Source: Comamonadaceae bacterium G21597-S1 (GTDB lineage Bacteria > Pseudomonadota > Gammaproteobacteria > Burkholderiales > Burkholderiaceae_C). Taken from it: a DNA stretch of 64,000 nt. The DNA is taken from NCBI GenBank assembly GCA_027214345.1, contig JAPWHR010000001.1, positions 186,001-250,000 on the forward strand. Direction: 5' to 3'. Positions 16,805 to 28,455 of this stretch are shown piece after piece (the stretch's first letter is position 1; each line of letters opens with the position of its first letter). The notes under the pieces were generated by a model that had not been told where the DNA came from, made no database searches, and saw only the letters and a list, made by a program, of their open reading frames with translations. The translations under genes were made by a program, and so were the position numbers.

Positions 16805-17379
16805 GAGCCGATCCATCGGGGTTAGCTATGCCACCCGCCGTTCGCAGACGCCTGGGATAAGTGCGATGCATTACCAGCACCAGGCAATCGGGCGCACCTG
16901 ACCGCTCCGGGTCCTGCACCTTTGACGAAACTTGCTCTTCTGCGAGCCGTGTTCGGACGGAGGCCGAGACTGTATTGCCGCTCGTCTTGTCGGCGTGTGA
17001 ATCTGATACTCGGGGAGCCTCGGCATCGTCACCTGGGTTTCAGCCCTTGTTGCCTGCGCGGTCCCTTTGGCAACGTTGCGATGGCCGTCTGAGCGGCCTG
17101 GCCGCTACGCACGCGCTCGCTGCGCTTTATCCCGCATGTCGGCTGAACATGCTCTTCTTCCAGCTGTCCTTCAAGCTCAAAGCCCCGACGCGCGACAGGG
17201 CGGGGATGAGCAAGACCGTCATGCCCCAGCGACCGTCTGCTCGCTTCGGGCAACCGTCAGCGAAATGGGTCACATCTCCGGATCATCCGTGCCCGAGACG
17301 CCGCTGCATAACTTGCAATGTCCCGCGCCATCTTCGACGTCGATGTGCGACCAAATCGCAACAATGGAAGGAGTGAATT
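16805..17379 (+). other. Gene-poor stretch between the catabolic operon and the integrase
   Basis: About 575 bases with no convincing gene. A plus-strand open frame (16861-17376, 171 codons) has poor codon character and no recognisable domain. The part at about 16980-17240 is less GC-rich than its surroundings and may be a non-coding remnant of a mobile element. A clear ribosome binding site (AAGGAG, about 17368) belongs to the integrase. I see no tRNA-like repeat in it. Confidence 0.5.
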
Positions 17380-18492
17380 ATGCGAACCCGAACAAAGGGG
17401 ATCCAGTTCGAGGGTGCTGAGCGGATCGTCAACAAGCAGTACAAAGGGCAGCGGATCTTCCAACGCCTCGGCGCCGTCAGTCAGTACGACGCCGAGGCCT
17501 GGCTCAGGCAAAAGCAGGCGAACATCGATGTCGAGCGGGCGGACAGCCTTCGACGAGGCGATGAACGCTTGTGGGCAGCTGCTGCAACAAAGTATTTGAA
17601 GGTGTGCGCCCAGCGCAAAGTTCGTACGCTGGAGATGATCAGTCGCCATGTGTCTGATCTACTGCCCTACATCGGCACTCTGCCGATGCAGGACGTATGC
17701 AACGATGCGCTGGAGGCTTTCAAGCTTGATCGGTTGGATGAAGGGGTGAAGCATGCCACCATCAACCGTAGTCTGGAGGTCGTGCGTACGACGCTGATCC
17801 GAGCCGCGCGGGTGTGGCGCGACGATGGACGGCCTTGGTTGACGACGGCACCCTTGATCGAGATGCTGGACGAAGCTGCACAAAAACTCGCACCTTATCC
17901 GATCACGTGGGCTGAGCAGGCAAAGTTGCTGATGCGGCTGCCGGCGCACCTGCAGGATATGGTGGATTTCAGCGTGAACACCGGCGCAAGAGATGAGAAC
18001 GTATGTGGACTGCGATGGGCGTGGGAGGTCGAGGTGCCCGAGATCAAGCGCAGTGTCTTCGTGGTGCCGGCGGAGTTCTTCAAGACGAAGCGCCGGCACG
18101 TGATGGTGCTCAACGACGTGGCATGGACTATCGTGCAGCGCCGGCGGGGTGTGGACAGCAAATTTGTCTTCACGTACCAGCCGGTGGCCAGGGAGGGCAT
18201 GCCCCCCAAGGCGCACCGCCGAGTGGAAACGCAGAACAATTCTGCGTTCCGGAAGGCACGTGACGATGTCGGTTTGAGCCAGGTGCGAGTGCACGATCTG
18301 CGCCACACCTATGGCCAGCGTTTACGAGACGCTGGCGTGAGTGAGGAAGACCGCGCGCTGTTGCTTGGACATGCGGGCAACGGAATGCCGCAGCACTATG
18401 CCGCGGCGACCGTGGCCAAGTTGCTCGAGGCGGCCAACGCAGTGCTCAAGACCCGCGATCGCACGATGGTGCTGCGGGTGGCAAATGGGTGA
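17380..18492 (+). CDS. Tyrosine recombinase (integrase) of an integrated element
   Basis: A protein of 370 aa. The catalytic residues of tyrosine recombinases are visible: Arg in NTGARDENVCGLRW, His-x-x-Arg in VHDLRHTYGQRL, His in LLLGHAGNG and the nucleophile Tyr in PQHYAAATV. The N-terminal part (about 1-170) is the SAM-like core-binding region. A strong AAGGAG lies seven bases before the ATG. The gene reads toward tRNA-Pro and stops 77 bases from that tRNA's 3' end, the standard layout of an integrase beside its attachment site. Base composition is lower in GC than the flanks. No other phage or conjugation gene is in the window. Confidence 0.93.
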   Translation: MRTRTKGIQFEGAERIVNKQYKGQRIFQRLGAVSQYDAEAWLRQKQANIDVERADSLRRGDERLWAAAATKYLKVCAQRKVRTLEMISRHVSDLLPYIGTLPMQDVCNDALEAFKLDRLDEGVKHATINRSLEVVRTTLIRAARVWRDDGRPWLTTAPLIEMLDEAAQKLAPYPITWAEQAKLLMRLPAHLQDMVDFSVNTGARDENVCGLRWAWEVEVPEIKRSVFVVPAEFFKTKRRHVMVLNDVAWTIVQRRRGVDSKFVFTYQPVAREGMPPKAHRRVETQNNSAFRKARDDVGLSQVRVHDLRHTYGQRLRDAGVSEEDRALLLGHAGNGMPQHYAAATVAKLLEAANAVLKTRDRTMVLRVANG

Positions 18493-18569
18493 GATGACGG
18501 AAAAAGTCGCGCAAAAATCGCGCAAATGAGAAAGGGTCAGCAGGTCTTAACCGGCTAACCCTTGTGAAA

Positions 18570-18646
<77 letters not shown>

Positions 18647-18734
18647 ACGAGCCCGTATTCTAGCCGCTGAACCGTGCCTTTCCGGGCGGAAGCACCCATG
18701 CGTTGCACAGATGGCTTGGGCTACAGTGTGCGCC

Positions 18735-19502
18735 ATGGTCGACATGCACGAACCGACGATCCCCTGGCTTGAGGCCGGCGCGGCGTTTCCGCCCGCGGCG
18801 TGCGCGTTGGGGCCGGACACCGACGCGCCCGGTCTGGTCGCGGCCGGCGGTCGCTTGGACGTACACAGCCTGCGTGCGGCCTACAGCCATGGCATTTTTC
18901 CGTGGTACAGCGATGGCCAGCCCATTCTGTGGTGGAGCCCGGATCCGCGCATGGTGCTGCAGGTGGACCGGTTCCGCCTGCACCCGTCGATGCGCAAGAC
19001 GCTGCGCCGCTTCATCCGCTCGCCCGGGTGCGAGATCCGCTTCGACTCGGATTTCGCACAGGTGATCGCACAGTGCGCCAGCCATCCGCGCGATGGCGGC
19101 GGCGGCACCTGGATCGTGGCCGACATGCAGCTGGCCTATCGCCAGTTACACCGCGCCGGCCTGGCGCACAGCGTCGAGACCTGGATCGACGGCGAGCTGG
19201 TCGGCGGCCTGTACTGCGTAGCCGTCGGACAGGCCGTGTTCGGGGAGTCCATGTTCAGCCGAGCGCGCGACGCGTCCAAGATCGCGCTGTCGGCCCTGGT
19301 CGCGTTCTGCCGCTTTCACGGGATCCGCGCCATCGACTGCCAGCAGAACACCCGGCACCTGGCCTCGCTGGGCGCGGCGGAGATGCCGCGCGCGGCCTTC
19401 GTGCGGCATTGCCAGAGCGCCATCGACCGGCCTGGGCCGCCGTGGGTTTTCGAGCCTCTATACTGGCAGCAACTCCTGCCTGACCGGGACGCAAACCAGT
19501 GA
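18735..19502 (+). CDS. aat: Leucyl/phenylalanyl-tRNA--protein transferase
   Basis: A protein of 255 aa. The family core is obvious: [40 protein letters not shown] and [16 protein letters not shown], then [15 protein letters not shown]. It transfers Leu or Phe from charged tRNA to N-terminal Lys/Arg of proteins, marking them for ClpAP. The start is the ATG at 18735; the ATG at 18744 is equally plausible since no strong ribosome binding site separates them. Its stop overlaps the GTG start of bpt (GTGA), so the two N-degron transferases are co-translated. Confidence 0.96.
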   Translation: MVDMHEPTIPWLEAGAAFPPAACALGPDTDAPGLVAAGGRLDVHSLRAAYSHGIFPWYSDGQPILWWSPDPRMVLQVDRFRLHPSMRKTLRRFIRSPGCEIRFDSDFAQVIAQCASHPRDGGGGTWIVADMQLAYRQLHRAGLAHSVETWIDGELVGGLYCVAVGQAVFGESMFSRARDASKIALSALVAFCRFHGIRAIDCQQNTRHLASLGAAEMPRAAFVRHCQSAIDRPGPPWVFEPLYWQQLLPDRDANQ

Positions 19503-20275
19503 CGCACCTCAAGGATCTACCGCTCCAGACGCTGCAGTTCTATGCAACGGCGCCGTATCCGTGCAGCTACCTGGAAGGCAGGCAGGCACGCTCCCAGGTG
19601 GCCACGCCGAGTCACCTGATCAACAACGCCACCTATTCGGAACTGGTCAGCCAGGGCTTCCGGCGCAGCGGCATGTTCACCTACCGGCCGTATTGCGACG
19701 GCTGCGATGCCTGTACCCCGCTGCGCGTACTGGTGGGGCCGTTCCAGGCCGACCGCAGCCAGCGGCGGGCCTGGCGCCAGCACGCGAATTTGCAGGTCCG
19801 GGTGATCAAGCTGTGTTTCGCCCCCGAGCACTACCAGTTGTATCTGCGTTACCAGAACGGCCGCCATGCGGGTGGGGGCATGGACCAGGACAGCATCGAG
19901 CAATACACGCAATTCTTGCTGCAAAGCCGCGTCAACTCGCGCCTGGTCGAGTTCCGGGAGCCCGGCGAAGACGGACGGCCCGGCGCCCTGAAGATCGTCT
20001 CCATCGTCGATGTGCTCGAGGACGGCATCTCCGCAGTCTACACCTTCTACGAACCCGAACCCGGTACGAGCTACGGCACCTATTGCGTGTTGTGGCAGAT
20101 CGCGCAGGCGCGCGCGCTGAAGCTGCCGCATCTGTACCTGGGCTACTGGATCGCCGAAAGCGCCAAGATGAACTACAAGGCACGGTTTCGTCCGCTGCAG
20201 GTCCGGGTCAACGGCGCCTGGCAGACCCCGCAGGCCTTGCAAGGCTCGACGAACGCACGACGACAACCCGCATGA
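19499..20275 (+). CDS. bpt: Aspartate/glutamate leucyltransferase (Bpt)
   Basis: A protein of 258 aa of the bacterial ATE/Bpt family. Family segments are [35 protein letters not shown] with its CxxC pair, and [20 protein letters not shown] near the C-terminus. It adds Leu to N-terminal Asp or Glu, the second branch of the bacterial N-end rule. It starts with GTG at 19499, overlapping aat by four bases, and its stop overlaps the IclR start (ATGA at 20272). This aat-bpt pair is usual in betaproteobacteria. Confidence 0.95.
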   Translation: MTHLKDLPLQTLQFYATAPYPCSYLEGRQARSQVATPSHLINNATYSELVSQGFRRSGMFTYRPYCDGCDACTPLRVLVGPFQADRSQRRAWRQHANLQVRVIKLCFAPEHYQLYLRYQNGRHAGGGMDQDSIEQYTQFLLQSRVNSRLVEFREPGEDGRPGALKIVSIVDVLEDGISAVYTFYEPEPGTSYGTYCVLWQIAQARALKLPHLYLGYWIAESAKMNYKARFRPLQVRVNGAWQTPQALQGSTNARRQPA

Positions 20276-21072
20276 AGAAGGACGACTCCCACCTGGGCGC
20301 CACGCCGACGGTACAGGTCATCGAGCGCATGTTCGCCTTGATGGACGTACTGGCATCGCGCGACGACGCCATCTCACTGAAGGACATCAGCGAGAAGACC
20401 GGCCTGCATCCGTCGACCGCGCACCGGATCCTGAACGACCTGGCGATCGGACGATACGTGGAACGCCCCCAGCCCGGCAGCTATCGGCTGGGCATGCGAC
20501 TGCTCGAACTGGGGAACCTGGTCAAAGACCGGCTGAACGTGCGCGATGCGGCCATGGGCCCGATGCGTGAACTGCACAAACGCATCCAGCAACCGGTGAA
20601 CCTGAGCATGCGCCAGGGCGACGAGATCGTCTATGTCGAACGCGCGTTCAGCGAACGCTCCGGCATGCAGGTGGTACGCGCGATCGGTGGCCGGGCGCCG
20701 CTGCACCTGACCTCGGTCGGCAAGTTGTTCCTGGCCGCCGACGATGCACAGCGCATCCGCGCCTATGCCGGCCGCACGGGCCTGCACGGACAGACCCGCA
20801 ACAGCATCACCCAGTTGCCGGCCCTCGAGCGCGAGCTGGCCAAGGTCCGGCAGCTCAACTACGCGCAGGACAACGAGGAACTGGAACTCGGCGTGCGTTG
20901 CATGGCCGCCGGCATCTACGACGACCAGGGCAAGCTGATCGCCGGCTTGTCGATCTCGGCGCCCGCCAGCCGGCTGGAAGAAAGCTGGCTGGCGCCATTG
21001 CAGGACACGGCGCAGGAGATCTCACGCACGCTGGGTTGCCTGCCAGACGCCCCGGGGCATCACCACGGTTGA
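20272..21072 (+). CDS. IclR-family transcriptional regulator
   Basis: A protein of 266 aa. The N-terminal helix-turn-helix (about residues 15-75) contains [20 protein letters not shown] and a wing [12 protein letters not shown]; the effector domain (about 85-255) has the IclR segments [17 protein letters not shown] and [18 protein letters not shown]. It starts at the ATGA overlap with bpt; longer upstream frames only read bpt in another frame. Its targets are unknown. It converges with pbpG, with 34 bases between stops. Confidence 0.93.
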   Translation: MKKDDSHLGATPTVQVIERMFALMDVLASRDDAISLKDISEKTGLHPSTAHRILNDLAIGRYVERPQPGSYRLGMRLLELGNLVKDRLNVRDAAMGPMRELHKRIQQPVNLSMRQGDEIVYVERAFSERSGMQVVRAIGGRAPLHLTSVGKLFLAADDAQRIRAYAGRTGLHGQTRNSITQLPALERELAKVRQLNYAQDNEELELGVRCMAAGIYDDQGKLIAGLSISAPASRLEESWLAPLQDTAQEISRTLGCLPDAPGHHHG

Positions 21073-21106
21073 CGGAACCTGATGGCAGCCCGCTGACGAT
21101 TGCGCT

Positions 21107-22174
21107 TCAGCGCATTGCCGTACGCGCCGTTGCCACCGACTCCACCCACTTGCGAACCCGCTCCGCGTCTCCGAGGCGGCTGAGCTTGCCGGCGGAATCC
21201 AGGAACACCATGATCAGGTTGCGACCGGCAATCGTGGTCTGCATGACCAGGCAGCGGCCGGCTTCCGAGATGTAGCCGGTCTTCTGCAGGCCGATCTCCC
21301 AGCGCGGGTTGTTCACCAGCCGATTGGTGTTGTTGTATTGCAGCGTGCGATCACCGACGGCCACCTCGTATTTCGGCCAGGTCGAGTATTCGCGCACGGT
21401 GGCATCCGCGTGGGCCGTATTGACCAGCTTGGCCAGATCCTGTGCGCTCGACTGGTTCTTGCTCGACAGGCCGGTGGGCTCGACGAAGCGGGTGTCCTTC
21501 ATGCCGAGTTCGCGGGCCTTGTTGTTCATCTGGGCAACAAAGGTCGACATGCCGCCCGGTGCGCTGCGGCCCAGCGCATGGGCAGCGCGATTCTCGCTCG
21601 ACATCAGCGCCAGGTGCAGCAGCTCGGCGCGGCTCAGTTCGGTGCCCACGCGCAGACGCGAGCGACTGTGTTTCTCGGTGTCCACGTCGTCCTGCGTGAT
21701 GACGATCATCTCGTCCATCGGCAGCTTCAGTTCCTTGACGATGAGCGCCGTCATCAGCTTGGTCAACGAGGCGATGGGCAACACGGCATCGTCATTCTTG
21801 CGCAGCAGTACTTCGCTGGTATCCTGGTCGATCACATAGGCCACGCTGGACTTGAGATCGAGCGGGTCGTCGGTGTTCTGCAATCCGGCTGCCACGCCGT
21901 ACGACAGCTTGGCGGCAACCACGGGCCGCGCGATTGCGACCTGCTTGCGCTTGGCCGCCACCGACACCGCTCGCTTGCTGGTGCCGCGCTTGGCCAATTG
22001 CGGCTTGCGGACAGACGCGCGGACAAGCTGTGGTTTGCGGGATGACGCCTTGACGACCTGTGTCTTCTTGGCCGACTTGGACACGGCCGTCTTGCTGGTT
22101 CCGGCCTGGGCAGCGGGTGCCAGCAGCGCCAGGAGAAAGCCGCACAACACGAGGAAACGTACAACTGGATTCAT
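21107..22174 (-). CDS. pbpG: D-alanyl-D-alanine endopeptidase (PBP7/8, serine peptidase S11)
   Basis: A protein of 355 aa. A Sec leader ends near AAQA (residue 24). The penicillin-binding motifs are SLTK (Ser136), SEN (193-195) and KTG (298-300). It cleaves D-Ala-meso-DAP cross-links in periplasmic peptidoglycan. Residues 25-85 form a Lys/Arg-rich linker with the repeat SRKPQLVRA/VRKPQLAKR, which is unusual in length for PBP7 and could bind wall or nucleic acid polyanions. GAGGTGAAAG precedes the ATG, and a candidate promoter (TTGATC, 18 bases, TACACT) lies partly inside the leuA terminator. Confidence 0.92.
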   Translation of the reverse strand: MNPVVRFLVLCGFLLALLAPAAQAGTSKTAVSKSAKKTQVVKASSRKPQLVRASVRKPQLAKRGTSKRAVSVAAKRKQVAIARPVVAAKLSYGVAAGLQNTDDPLDLKSSVAYVIDQDTSEVLLRKNDDAVLPIASLTKLMTALIVKELKLPMDEMIVITQDDVDTEKHSRSRLRVGTELSRAELLHLALMSSENRAAHALGRSAPGGMSTFVAQMNNKARELGMKDTRFVEPTGLSSKNQSSAQDLAKLVNTAHADATVREYSTWPKYEVAVGDRTLQYNNTNRLVNNPRWEIGLQKTGYISEAGRCLVMQTTIAGRNLIMVFLDSAGKLSRLGDAERVRKWVESVATARTAMR

Positions 22175-22247
22175 CTTTCACCTCGGATTCGTCAGCGCCA
22201 CAACTGTTACCACCCGCAACGGAACGCGGAGAAACTAGTGTAAACAG

Positions 22248-22278
22248 AAAAATGGCGCAAGATCAACCACTTGCGCCA
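22248..22278 (-). terminator. Rho-independent terminator of the leuA tandem
   Basis: On the minus strand TGGCGCAAG pairs with CTTGCGCCA across an 8-base loop and is followed by TTTTT. It lies 24 bases after the stop of the 516-residue leuA. The loop and tail also contain a possible promoter for pbpG. Confidence 0.85.
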
Positions 22279-22301
22279 CTTATTTCATGTTTCTTGGCAA
22301 A

Positions 22302-23852
22302 TCAGGGGTTGATCCATCCTTGTGCAGGCACACGTTCAGCTTTGCTATGTAACTTGTTGAGCGCACTCAGATAAGCCTTGGCGGACGCGACGATGATGTC
22401 CGGGTCGGCGCCGACGCCGTTGACCACCCTGCCGCTGTTTTGCAGCCGCACCGTGACTTCACCCTGGCTTTCGGTCGACCCGCTGATGGCGTTGACCGAA
22501 TACAACACCATCTCGGCGCCACTGTTCACATGCGACTCGATGGCCTTGAGCGACGCGTCCACCGGACCGTTGCCGTCCGACGTGGCGCTGACCTCCTTGC
22601 CGTCGACCGTGAACACGACGCTGGCATGGGGACGCTCGCCCGTCTCGCTGTGTTGCGACAGCGACACGAAACCATAATGCTCGTTCTCGTGCGTGACGCT
22701 GTCGTCGCTGGCCAAGGCCAGGATGTCCTCGTCGAAGATGTCAGCCTTGCGGTCGGCCAGTTCCTTGAAGCGGGCGAAGGCCGTGTTGATGTCGGCCTCG
22801 CTGTCCATCTGCACGCCGAGTTCGACCAGGCGCTGCTTGAACGCATTGCGTCCGCTGAGCTTGCCCAGCACGATCTTGTTGGCCGTCCAGCCCACATCTT
22901 CGGCACGCATGATCTCGTAGGTGTCGCGCGCCTTGAGCACGCCGTCCTGATGGATGCCCGAGGCATGGGCGAACGCGTTCGCCCCTACCACGGCCTTGTT
23001 CGGCTGCACGACAAAACCCGTGGTCTGGCTGACCATGCGGCTCGCTGCCAGTATGTGCTGCGCATCGATGTTCATCTCCAAGCCGAAATAGTCCTTGCGG
23101 GTCTTCACGGCCATCACGATCTCTTCGAGCGAGCAATTGCCGGCGCGCTCGCCCAGGCCGTTGATGGTGCATTCGACCTGCCGCGCACCGCCGAGCTTGA
23201 CGCCGGCCAGCGAGTTGGCCACCGCCATGCCCAGGTCATTGTGGCAATGCACCGACCAGATCGCCTTGTCGCTGTTGGGAATACGTTCGCGCAGCAGCTT
23301 GATGAAGTTGCCGTACAACTCCGGGACCGCGTACCCGACGGTGTCCGGCACATTGATCGTCGTGGCGCCCTCATCGATCGTGGCCTCGAGCACCCGGCAC
23401 AGGAAGTCGAGGTCGCTGCGGTAACCGTCCTCCGGGCTGAACTCGACGTCGCCGACCAGGTTGCGGGCAAACCGTACCGACTGCCGGGCCTGCTCGAACA
23501 CCTGGTCGGGTGTCATGCGCAGCTTTTTCTCCATGTGCAGCGGCGAGGTGGCGATGAAGGTGTGGATGCGCGCGCTGCTGGCCCCCTTGAGCGCCTCCGC
23601 GGCGCGGCTGATGTCGCGGTCATTGGCGCGCGACAACGAACACACGGTGGAGTCCTTGATCGCATTGGCAATGGCCTGCACGGCTTCGAAGTCGCCGTTG
23701 GAGCTGGCGGCGAAGCCGGCTTCGATCACGTCCACGCGCAGCCGCTCGAGCTGACGCGCAATGCGCAGCTTCTCGTCACGCGTCATGGACGCGCCGGGCG
23801 ACTGCTCGCCGTCGCGCAAGGTGGTATCGAAAATGATCAGCTTGTCGCTCAT
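22302..23852 (-). CDS. leuA: 2-isopropylmalate synthase (516-residue form)
   Basis: A protein of 516 aa, the standard bacterial LeuA. The N-terminal TIM barrel starts [20 protein letters not shown] with the catalytic Arg and metal Asp, and contains [18 protein letters not shown] with two metal histidines. The C-terminal leucine-sensing domain is present (DKLHS end region, about 370-510). It condenses 2-oxoisovalerate with acetyl-CoA, the first step of leucine synthesis. It lies 41 bases after a second, different leuA and probably shares its attenuated transcript. A terminator follows at 22248-22278. Confidence 0.95.
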   Translation of the reverse strand: MSDKLIIFDTTLRDGEQSPGASMTRDEKLRIARQLERLRVDVIEAGFAASSNGDFEAVQAIANAIKDSTVCSLSRANDRDISRAAEALKGASSARIHTFIATSPLHMEKKLRMTPDQVFEQARQSVRFARNLVGDVEFSPEDGYRSDLDFLCRVLEATIDEGATTINVPDTVGYAVPELYGNFIKLLRERIPNSDKAIWSVHCHNDLGMAVANSLAGVKLGGARQVECTINGLGERAGNCSLEEIVMAVKTRKDYFGLEMNIDAQHILAASRMVSQTTGFVVQPNKAVVGANAFAHASGIHQDGVLKARDTYEIMRAEDVGWTANKIVLGKLSGRNAFKQRLVELGVQMDSEADINTAFARFKELADRKADIFDEDILALASDDSVTHENEHYGFVSLSQHSETGERPHASVVFTVDGKEVSATSDGNGPVDASLKAIESHVNSGAEMVLYSVNAISGSTESQGEVTVRLQNSGRVVNGVGADPDIIVASAKAYLSALNKLHSKAERVPAQGWINP

Positions 23853-23893
23853 GGTTATCTCCTGGAAGTTCGACTGTAAGGATACGGCTCTTG

Positions 23894-25645
23894 TCAGGCG
23901 CTCGCGGCAGCTGCCATGGATTCGCCCGGGGGCGACGCCGTGGCCGATACCTGCGTCGGGTCGGTGATTCTGGCACGGGTCAGTGCGCTGGCAACCGCCT
24001 TGAGCGATGCCGCCACGATGTTGGCGTCGATGCCGACGCCGAACAGCGTCTGCCGCTCGTCGACACGCACCTCCAGGTAGGCGATGGCGCGCGCATCTGC
24101 GCCCGAGCCCAGGGCATGCTCATGGTAGTCGAGCACCCGGACCGCGCGCCCCGTGGCCTGGCTGACGCCCTTGACAAAGGCTTCGATCGGGCCATTGCCC
24201 CGCCCCTGCACGGCCAGCGTCTGCCCGGCCAGTTGCAGCCGCGCATTGATCGACACCCGCTCGTGCTCGGCCGCGCCCTTGTCCTCTGCGACATGGTGGC
24301 TGGTGATCGTCTGCGCATCCAAGCCATATTCGCGTTCGAACACCTGCCAGATGTCGTGTGCGGTCAGCTCCTTGCCGTCGGCATCCATGACCTGCTGCAC
24401 CACCTGGCTGAACTCGATCTGCAGCCGCCGCGGGAGCTCGACACCATGATGCGCTTCCAGCAGGTAGGCAATGCCGCCCTTGCCCGACTGGCTGTTGACA
24501 CGGATCACGGCTTCGTAGCTGCGTCCGAGATCCTGCGGATCGATGGGCAGGTAGGGAATGTCCCATGCCGGCTCGCCATGTGCCGCCTGCGCGTCCCGGC
24601 GCGCGGACAAGGCCTTCTTGATCGCGTCCTGGTGCGAGCCCGAGAACGAGGTGTAGACCAGGTCGCCGACGTACGGATGGCGCGGATGCACCGGCAGCTG
24701 GTTGCAGTATTCGACGACGCGCCGTATCTCGTCGATGTCGGAGAAGTCCAGTCCGGGCGACACACCCTGGGTGTAGAGATTGAGCGCGATGTTGACGAGA
24801 TCCACGTTGCCGGTCCGCTCGCCGTTGCCGAACAGGCAACCTTCGATGCGGTCGGCACCGGCCATCAGCGCCAGCTCGCCGGCCGCAGTGCCGGTGCCCC
24901 GGTCGTTGTGCGGGTGGACCGACAACACGATGCTGTCGCGCCGCGCGAGGTGGGTGTGCATCCATTCCATCATGTCGGCGAACACGTTGGGGGTCGAATA
25001 CTCCACGGTCGAGGGCAGGTTGACGATGCACTTGTGTTGAGGCGTCGGCTGCCAGACCTCGGTCACGGCGTCGACAACGCGCAGCGCGAATGGCAGCTCG
25101 GTGCCGGAAAAATGCTCAGGCGAATATTCAAACGTCCAATGTGTGGCCGGCTGGCGCGCGGCCAGGTCCCGGATCAGCCGTGCATGGTCGACCGCGAGCT
25201 GCACGATCTCCTCCTCATCCATGCCCAGGGCCACGCGCCGCATCACCGGCGAGGTCGCGTTGTACACGTGCACGATGGCACGGGGCACACCCACGAGCGA
25301 CTCGAAGGTCCGCTCGATCAGGTGTGCGCGCGCCTGCGTCAGCACCTGGATCGTGACATTGTCCGGAATCAGGTCTTCGTCGATGAGCTTGCGCACGAAG
25401 TCGAACTCCACCTGCGAGGCGGACGGAAATCCGACCTCGATCTCGGTGAATCCGATCCGCACCAGCGCCTGGAACATGCGCAGCTTGCGCTCGATGTCCA
25501 TCGGCTCGATCAGCGCCTGGTTGCCGTCGCGCAGGTCGACGCTGCACCACAATGGCGCGCGGGTCAGGACGGCATCGGGCCAGGTTCGGTTAGAGAGGCG
25601 GATCGGGGCAAAGGCCCGGTATTTGGTGCTGGGTTGCTTCAACAT
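23894..25645 (-). CDS. leuA: 2-isopropylmalate synthase (long form, LeuA type 2)
   Basis: A protein of 583 aa of the longer actinobacterial/yeast-like LeuA group. It begins [20 protein letters not shown] and has [20 protein letters not shown] and [19 protein letters not shown], the active-site segments of this branch, followed by the regulatory domain ending [11 protein letters not shown] chose the ATG at 25645, which has AAGGAA six bases upstream; a start ten codons earlier would read through that site. An attenuator hairpin and a CTA-rich leader peptide lie directly upstream, so expression should respond to charged tRNA-Leu. A second leuA of the shorter type follows. Confidence 0.94.
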   Translation of the reverse strand: MLKQPSTKYRAFAPIRLSNRTWPDAVLTRAPLWCSVDLRDGNQALIEPMDIERKLRMFQALVRIGFTEIEVGFPSASQVEFDFVRKLIDEDLIPDNVTIQVLTQARAHLIERTFESLVGVPRAIVHVYNATSPVMRRVALGMDEEEIVQLAVDHARLIRDLAARQPATHWTFEYSPEHFSGTELPFALRVVDAVTEVWQPTPQHKCIVNLPSTVEYSTPNVFADMMEWMHTHLARRDSIVLSVHPHNDRGTGTAAGELALMAGADRIEGCLFGNGERTGNVDLVNIALNLYTQGVSPGLDFSDIDEIRRVVEYCNQLPVHPRHPYVGDLVYTSFSGSHQDAIKKALSARRDAQAAHGEPAWDIPYLPIDPQDLGRSYEAVIRVNSQSGKGGIAYLLEAHHGVELPRRLQIEFSQVVQQVMDADGKELTAHDIWQVFEREYGLDAQTITSHHVAEDKGAAEHERVSINARLQLAGQTLAVQGRGNGPIEAFVKGVSQATGRAVRVLDYHEHALGSGADARAIAYLEVRVDERQTLFGVGIDANIVAASLKAVASALTRARITDPTQVSATASPPGESMAAAASA

Positions 25646-25683
25646 CGTGGTTCCTTCAGTGATCGAAACCAGCAACGTCTGAA

Positions 25684-25723
25684 CAATAAAAAACGGCTCG
25701 TTGCTGGTGCATACGAGCCGTTT
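25684..25723 (-). terminator. Leucine attenuator terminator hairpin upstream of leuA
   Basis: On the minus strand AAACGGCTCGT pairs with ACGAGCCGTTT (11 base pairs, 11-base loop), followed by a run of T. It lies between the leader peptide stop (25740) and the leuA start (25645). This is the position of an attenuator, not of a normal gene-end terminator. Confidence 0.88.
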
Positions 25724-25739
25724 GATCGATAAGCGCAGG

Positions 25740-25796
25740 TTACCGTCGTCGCCCGTATCGGGTTCCCGGTAGTAGCGCTAGCACGATTCGATTCAT
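25740..25796 (-). CDS. leuL: Leucine operon leader peptide with three CTA codons
   Basis: An 18-residue frame, [18 protein letters not shown]. Its three leucines are all the rare codon CTA (V-CTA-A-CTA-CTA-P). The stop is followed 17 bases later by the attenuator hairpin. When charged tRNA-Leu is scarce the ribosome should stall at the CTA codons and allow read-through into leuA. An extended -10 (TGC-TACATT, 25803-25808) ends only six bases before the ATG, so the transcript may begin at the ATG itself (leaderless); no Shine-Dalgarno sequence is visible. Confidence 0.85.
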   Translation of the reverse strand: MNRIVLALLPGTRYGRRR

Positions 25797-25833
25797 GACT
25801 GCAATGTAGCACAAGTCAGCGGCGGCTGGCATT

Positions 25834-26646
25834 TCAATGCAAGCCGCGTTCATCCGGATCGTCAGTCGAGGTGCTGATGACACTGGTCGGTTGGCCCTTG
25901 TAGCGCCGCCAGAGGTAGACCACGTAGCCACTGACGCCGTAGACGCCGAACAGTCCGAGCAAGGCCTTGGCCGGATCGATGCTGATCGCCCCGATGGCCA
26001 GCGCCACCAGCACGATGACCGGAAACGGCACGCTTCTGCGAGCACTGAAGTCCTTGAAGCTGTAGAACGGAACATTGGTGACCATGGTCAGCCCGGCATA
26101 CAAGGCCAGCGCAAACATCGGCCATGCGACCTGCGGACCCTTGACGCCGAGTTCCGCCATCACCAGGATGAAGCCGGCAATCAAGGCCGCCGCCGCCGGC
26201 GAAGGCAGGCCCTGGAAGAAGCGCTTGTCGACGACACCGGTATTGACGTTGAAGCGGGCCAGGCGCAACGCGGCGCATGCGCAATACACGAAGGCCGCGA
26301 TCCAGCCCCAGCGACCCAGACCGCGCAGCGCCCATTCGTAGGCGATGAGCGCGGGCGCCGCACCGAACGAGACCATGTCGGAAAGTGAATCCATCTGCTC
26401 GCCGAATGCGCTCTGGGTGTTCGTCATGCGCGCCACGCGGCCGTCCAGGCTGTCGAGCACCATGGCGCAGAAGACACCGATCGCCGCCATGTCGAAGCGG
26501 CCGTTCATGGCCATGACGATGGAATAGAAACCCGCGAACAAGGCCGCGAGCGTCACCATGTTGGGCAGGATGTACAAGCCCTTGCGACGCCGGGGCACGA
26601 CGACGGTCTCGAGTTCCACCAATTCGGAATCTGCGCCATCAGGCAT
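25834..26646 (-). CDS. pssA: CDP-diacylglycerol--serine O-phosphatidyltransferase
   Basis: A protein of 270 aa and an integral inner-membrane enzyme with about six to eight hydrophobic segments. The CDP-alcohol phosphatidyltransferase motif is complete: DSLDGRVARMTNTQSAFGEQ followed by MDSLSD (DG-x2-AR-x8-G-x3-D-x3-D). It makes phosphatidylserine, the precursor of phosphatidylethanolamine. The ATG at 26646 has GGAG upstream. It lies between ilvC and the leucine attenuator, the usual place in this bacterial group, with a hairpin separating it from ilvC. Confidence 0.93.
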   Translation of the reverse strand: MPDGADSELVELETVVVPRRRKGLYILPNMVTLAALFAGFYSIVMAMNGRFDMAAIGVFCAMVLDSLDGRVARMTNTQSAFGEQMDSLSDMVSFGAAPALIAYEWALRGLGRWGWIAAFVYCACAALRLARFNVNTGVVDKRFFQGLPSPAAAALIAGFILVMAELGVKGPQVAWPMFALALYAGLTMVTNVPFYSFKDFSARRSVPFPVIVLVALAIGAISIDPAKALLGLFGVYGVSGYVVYLWRRYKGQPTSVISTSTDDPDERGLH

Positions 26647-26740
26647 AGTGTGTTCTCCAATGCGTTCCAAGCGCCAGCGAGCGACCAGTGTATGACACAG
26701 GCTTTGCCGCGCGCCACCGACGATGCCGCTCCCCTAGCGA

Positions 26741-26764
26741 CAAAGGCCACCGAAGTGGCCTTTG
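26741..26764 (-). terminator. Hairpin after ilvC, UUCG-capped
   Basis: A perfect 10-base-pair stem CAAAGGCCAC/GTGGCCTTTG with loop TTCG on the minus strand, 21 bases after the ilvC stop and before pssA. The extra-stable UUCG loop fits a terminator or mRNA 3'-end protector. The following bases lack a long T run, so it may be leaky and let some transcripts reach pssA. Confidence 0.65.
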
Positions 26765-26784
26765 TGCGGACCGGTATCAGCCGA

Positions 26785-28455
<1,671 letters not shown>

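Noticed and set aside
16861-17376. A 171-codon frame before the integrase
   Set aside because: No recognisable domain, no good ribosome binding site, and its codon usage does not look coding. It is treated as non-coding.
1-18569. Direct repeat of the tRNA-Pro 3' end as left attachment site
   Set aside because: I scanned for the tRNA T-arm and acceptor sequence and found no second copy in the window; the left border, if any, must be outside.
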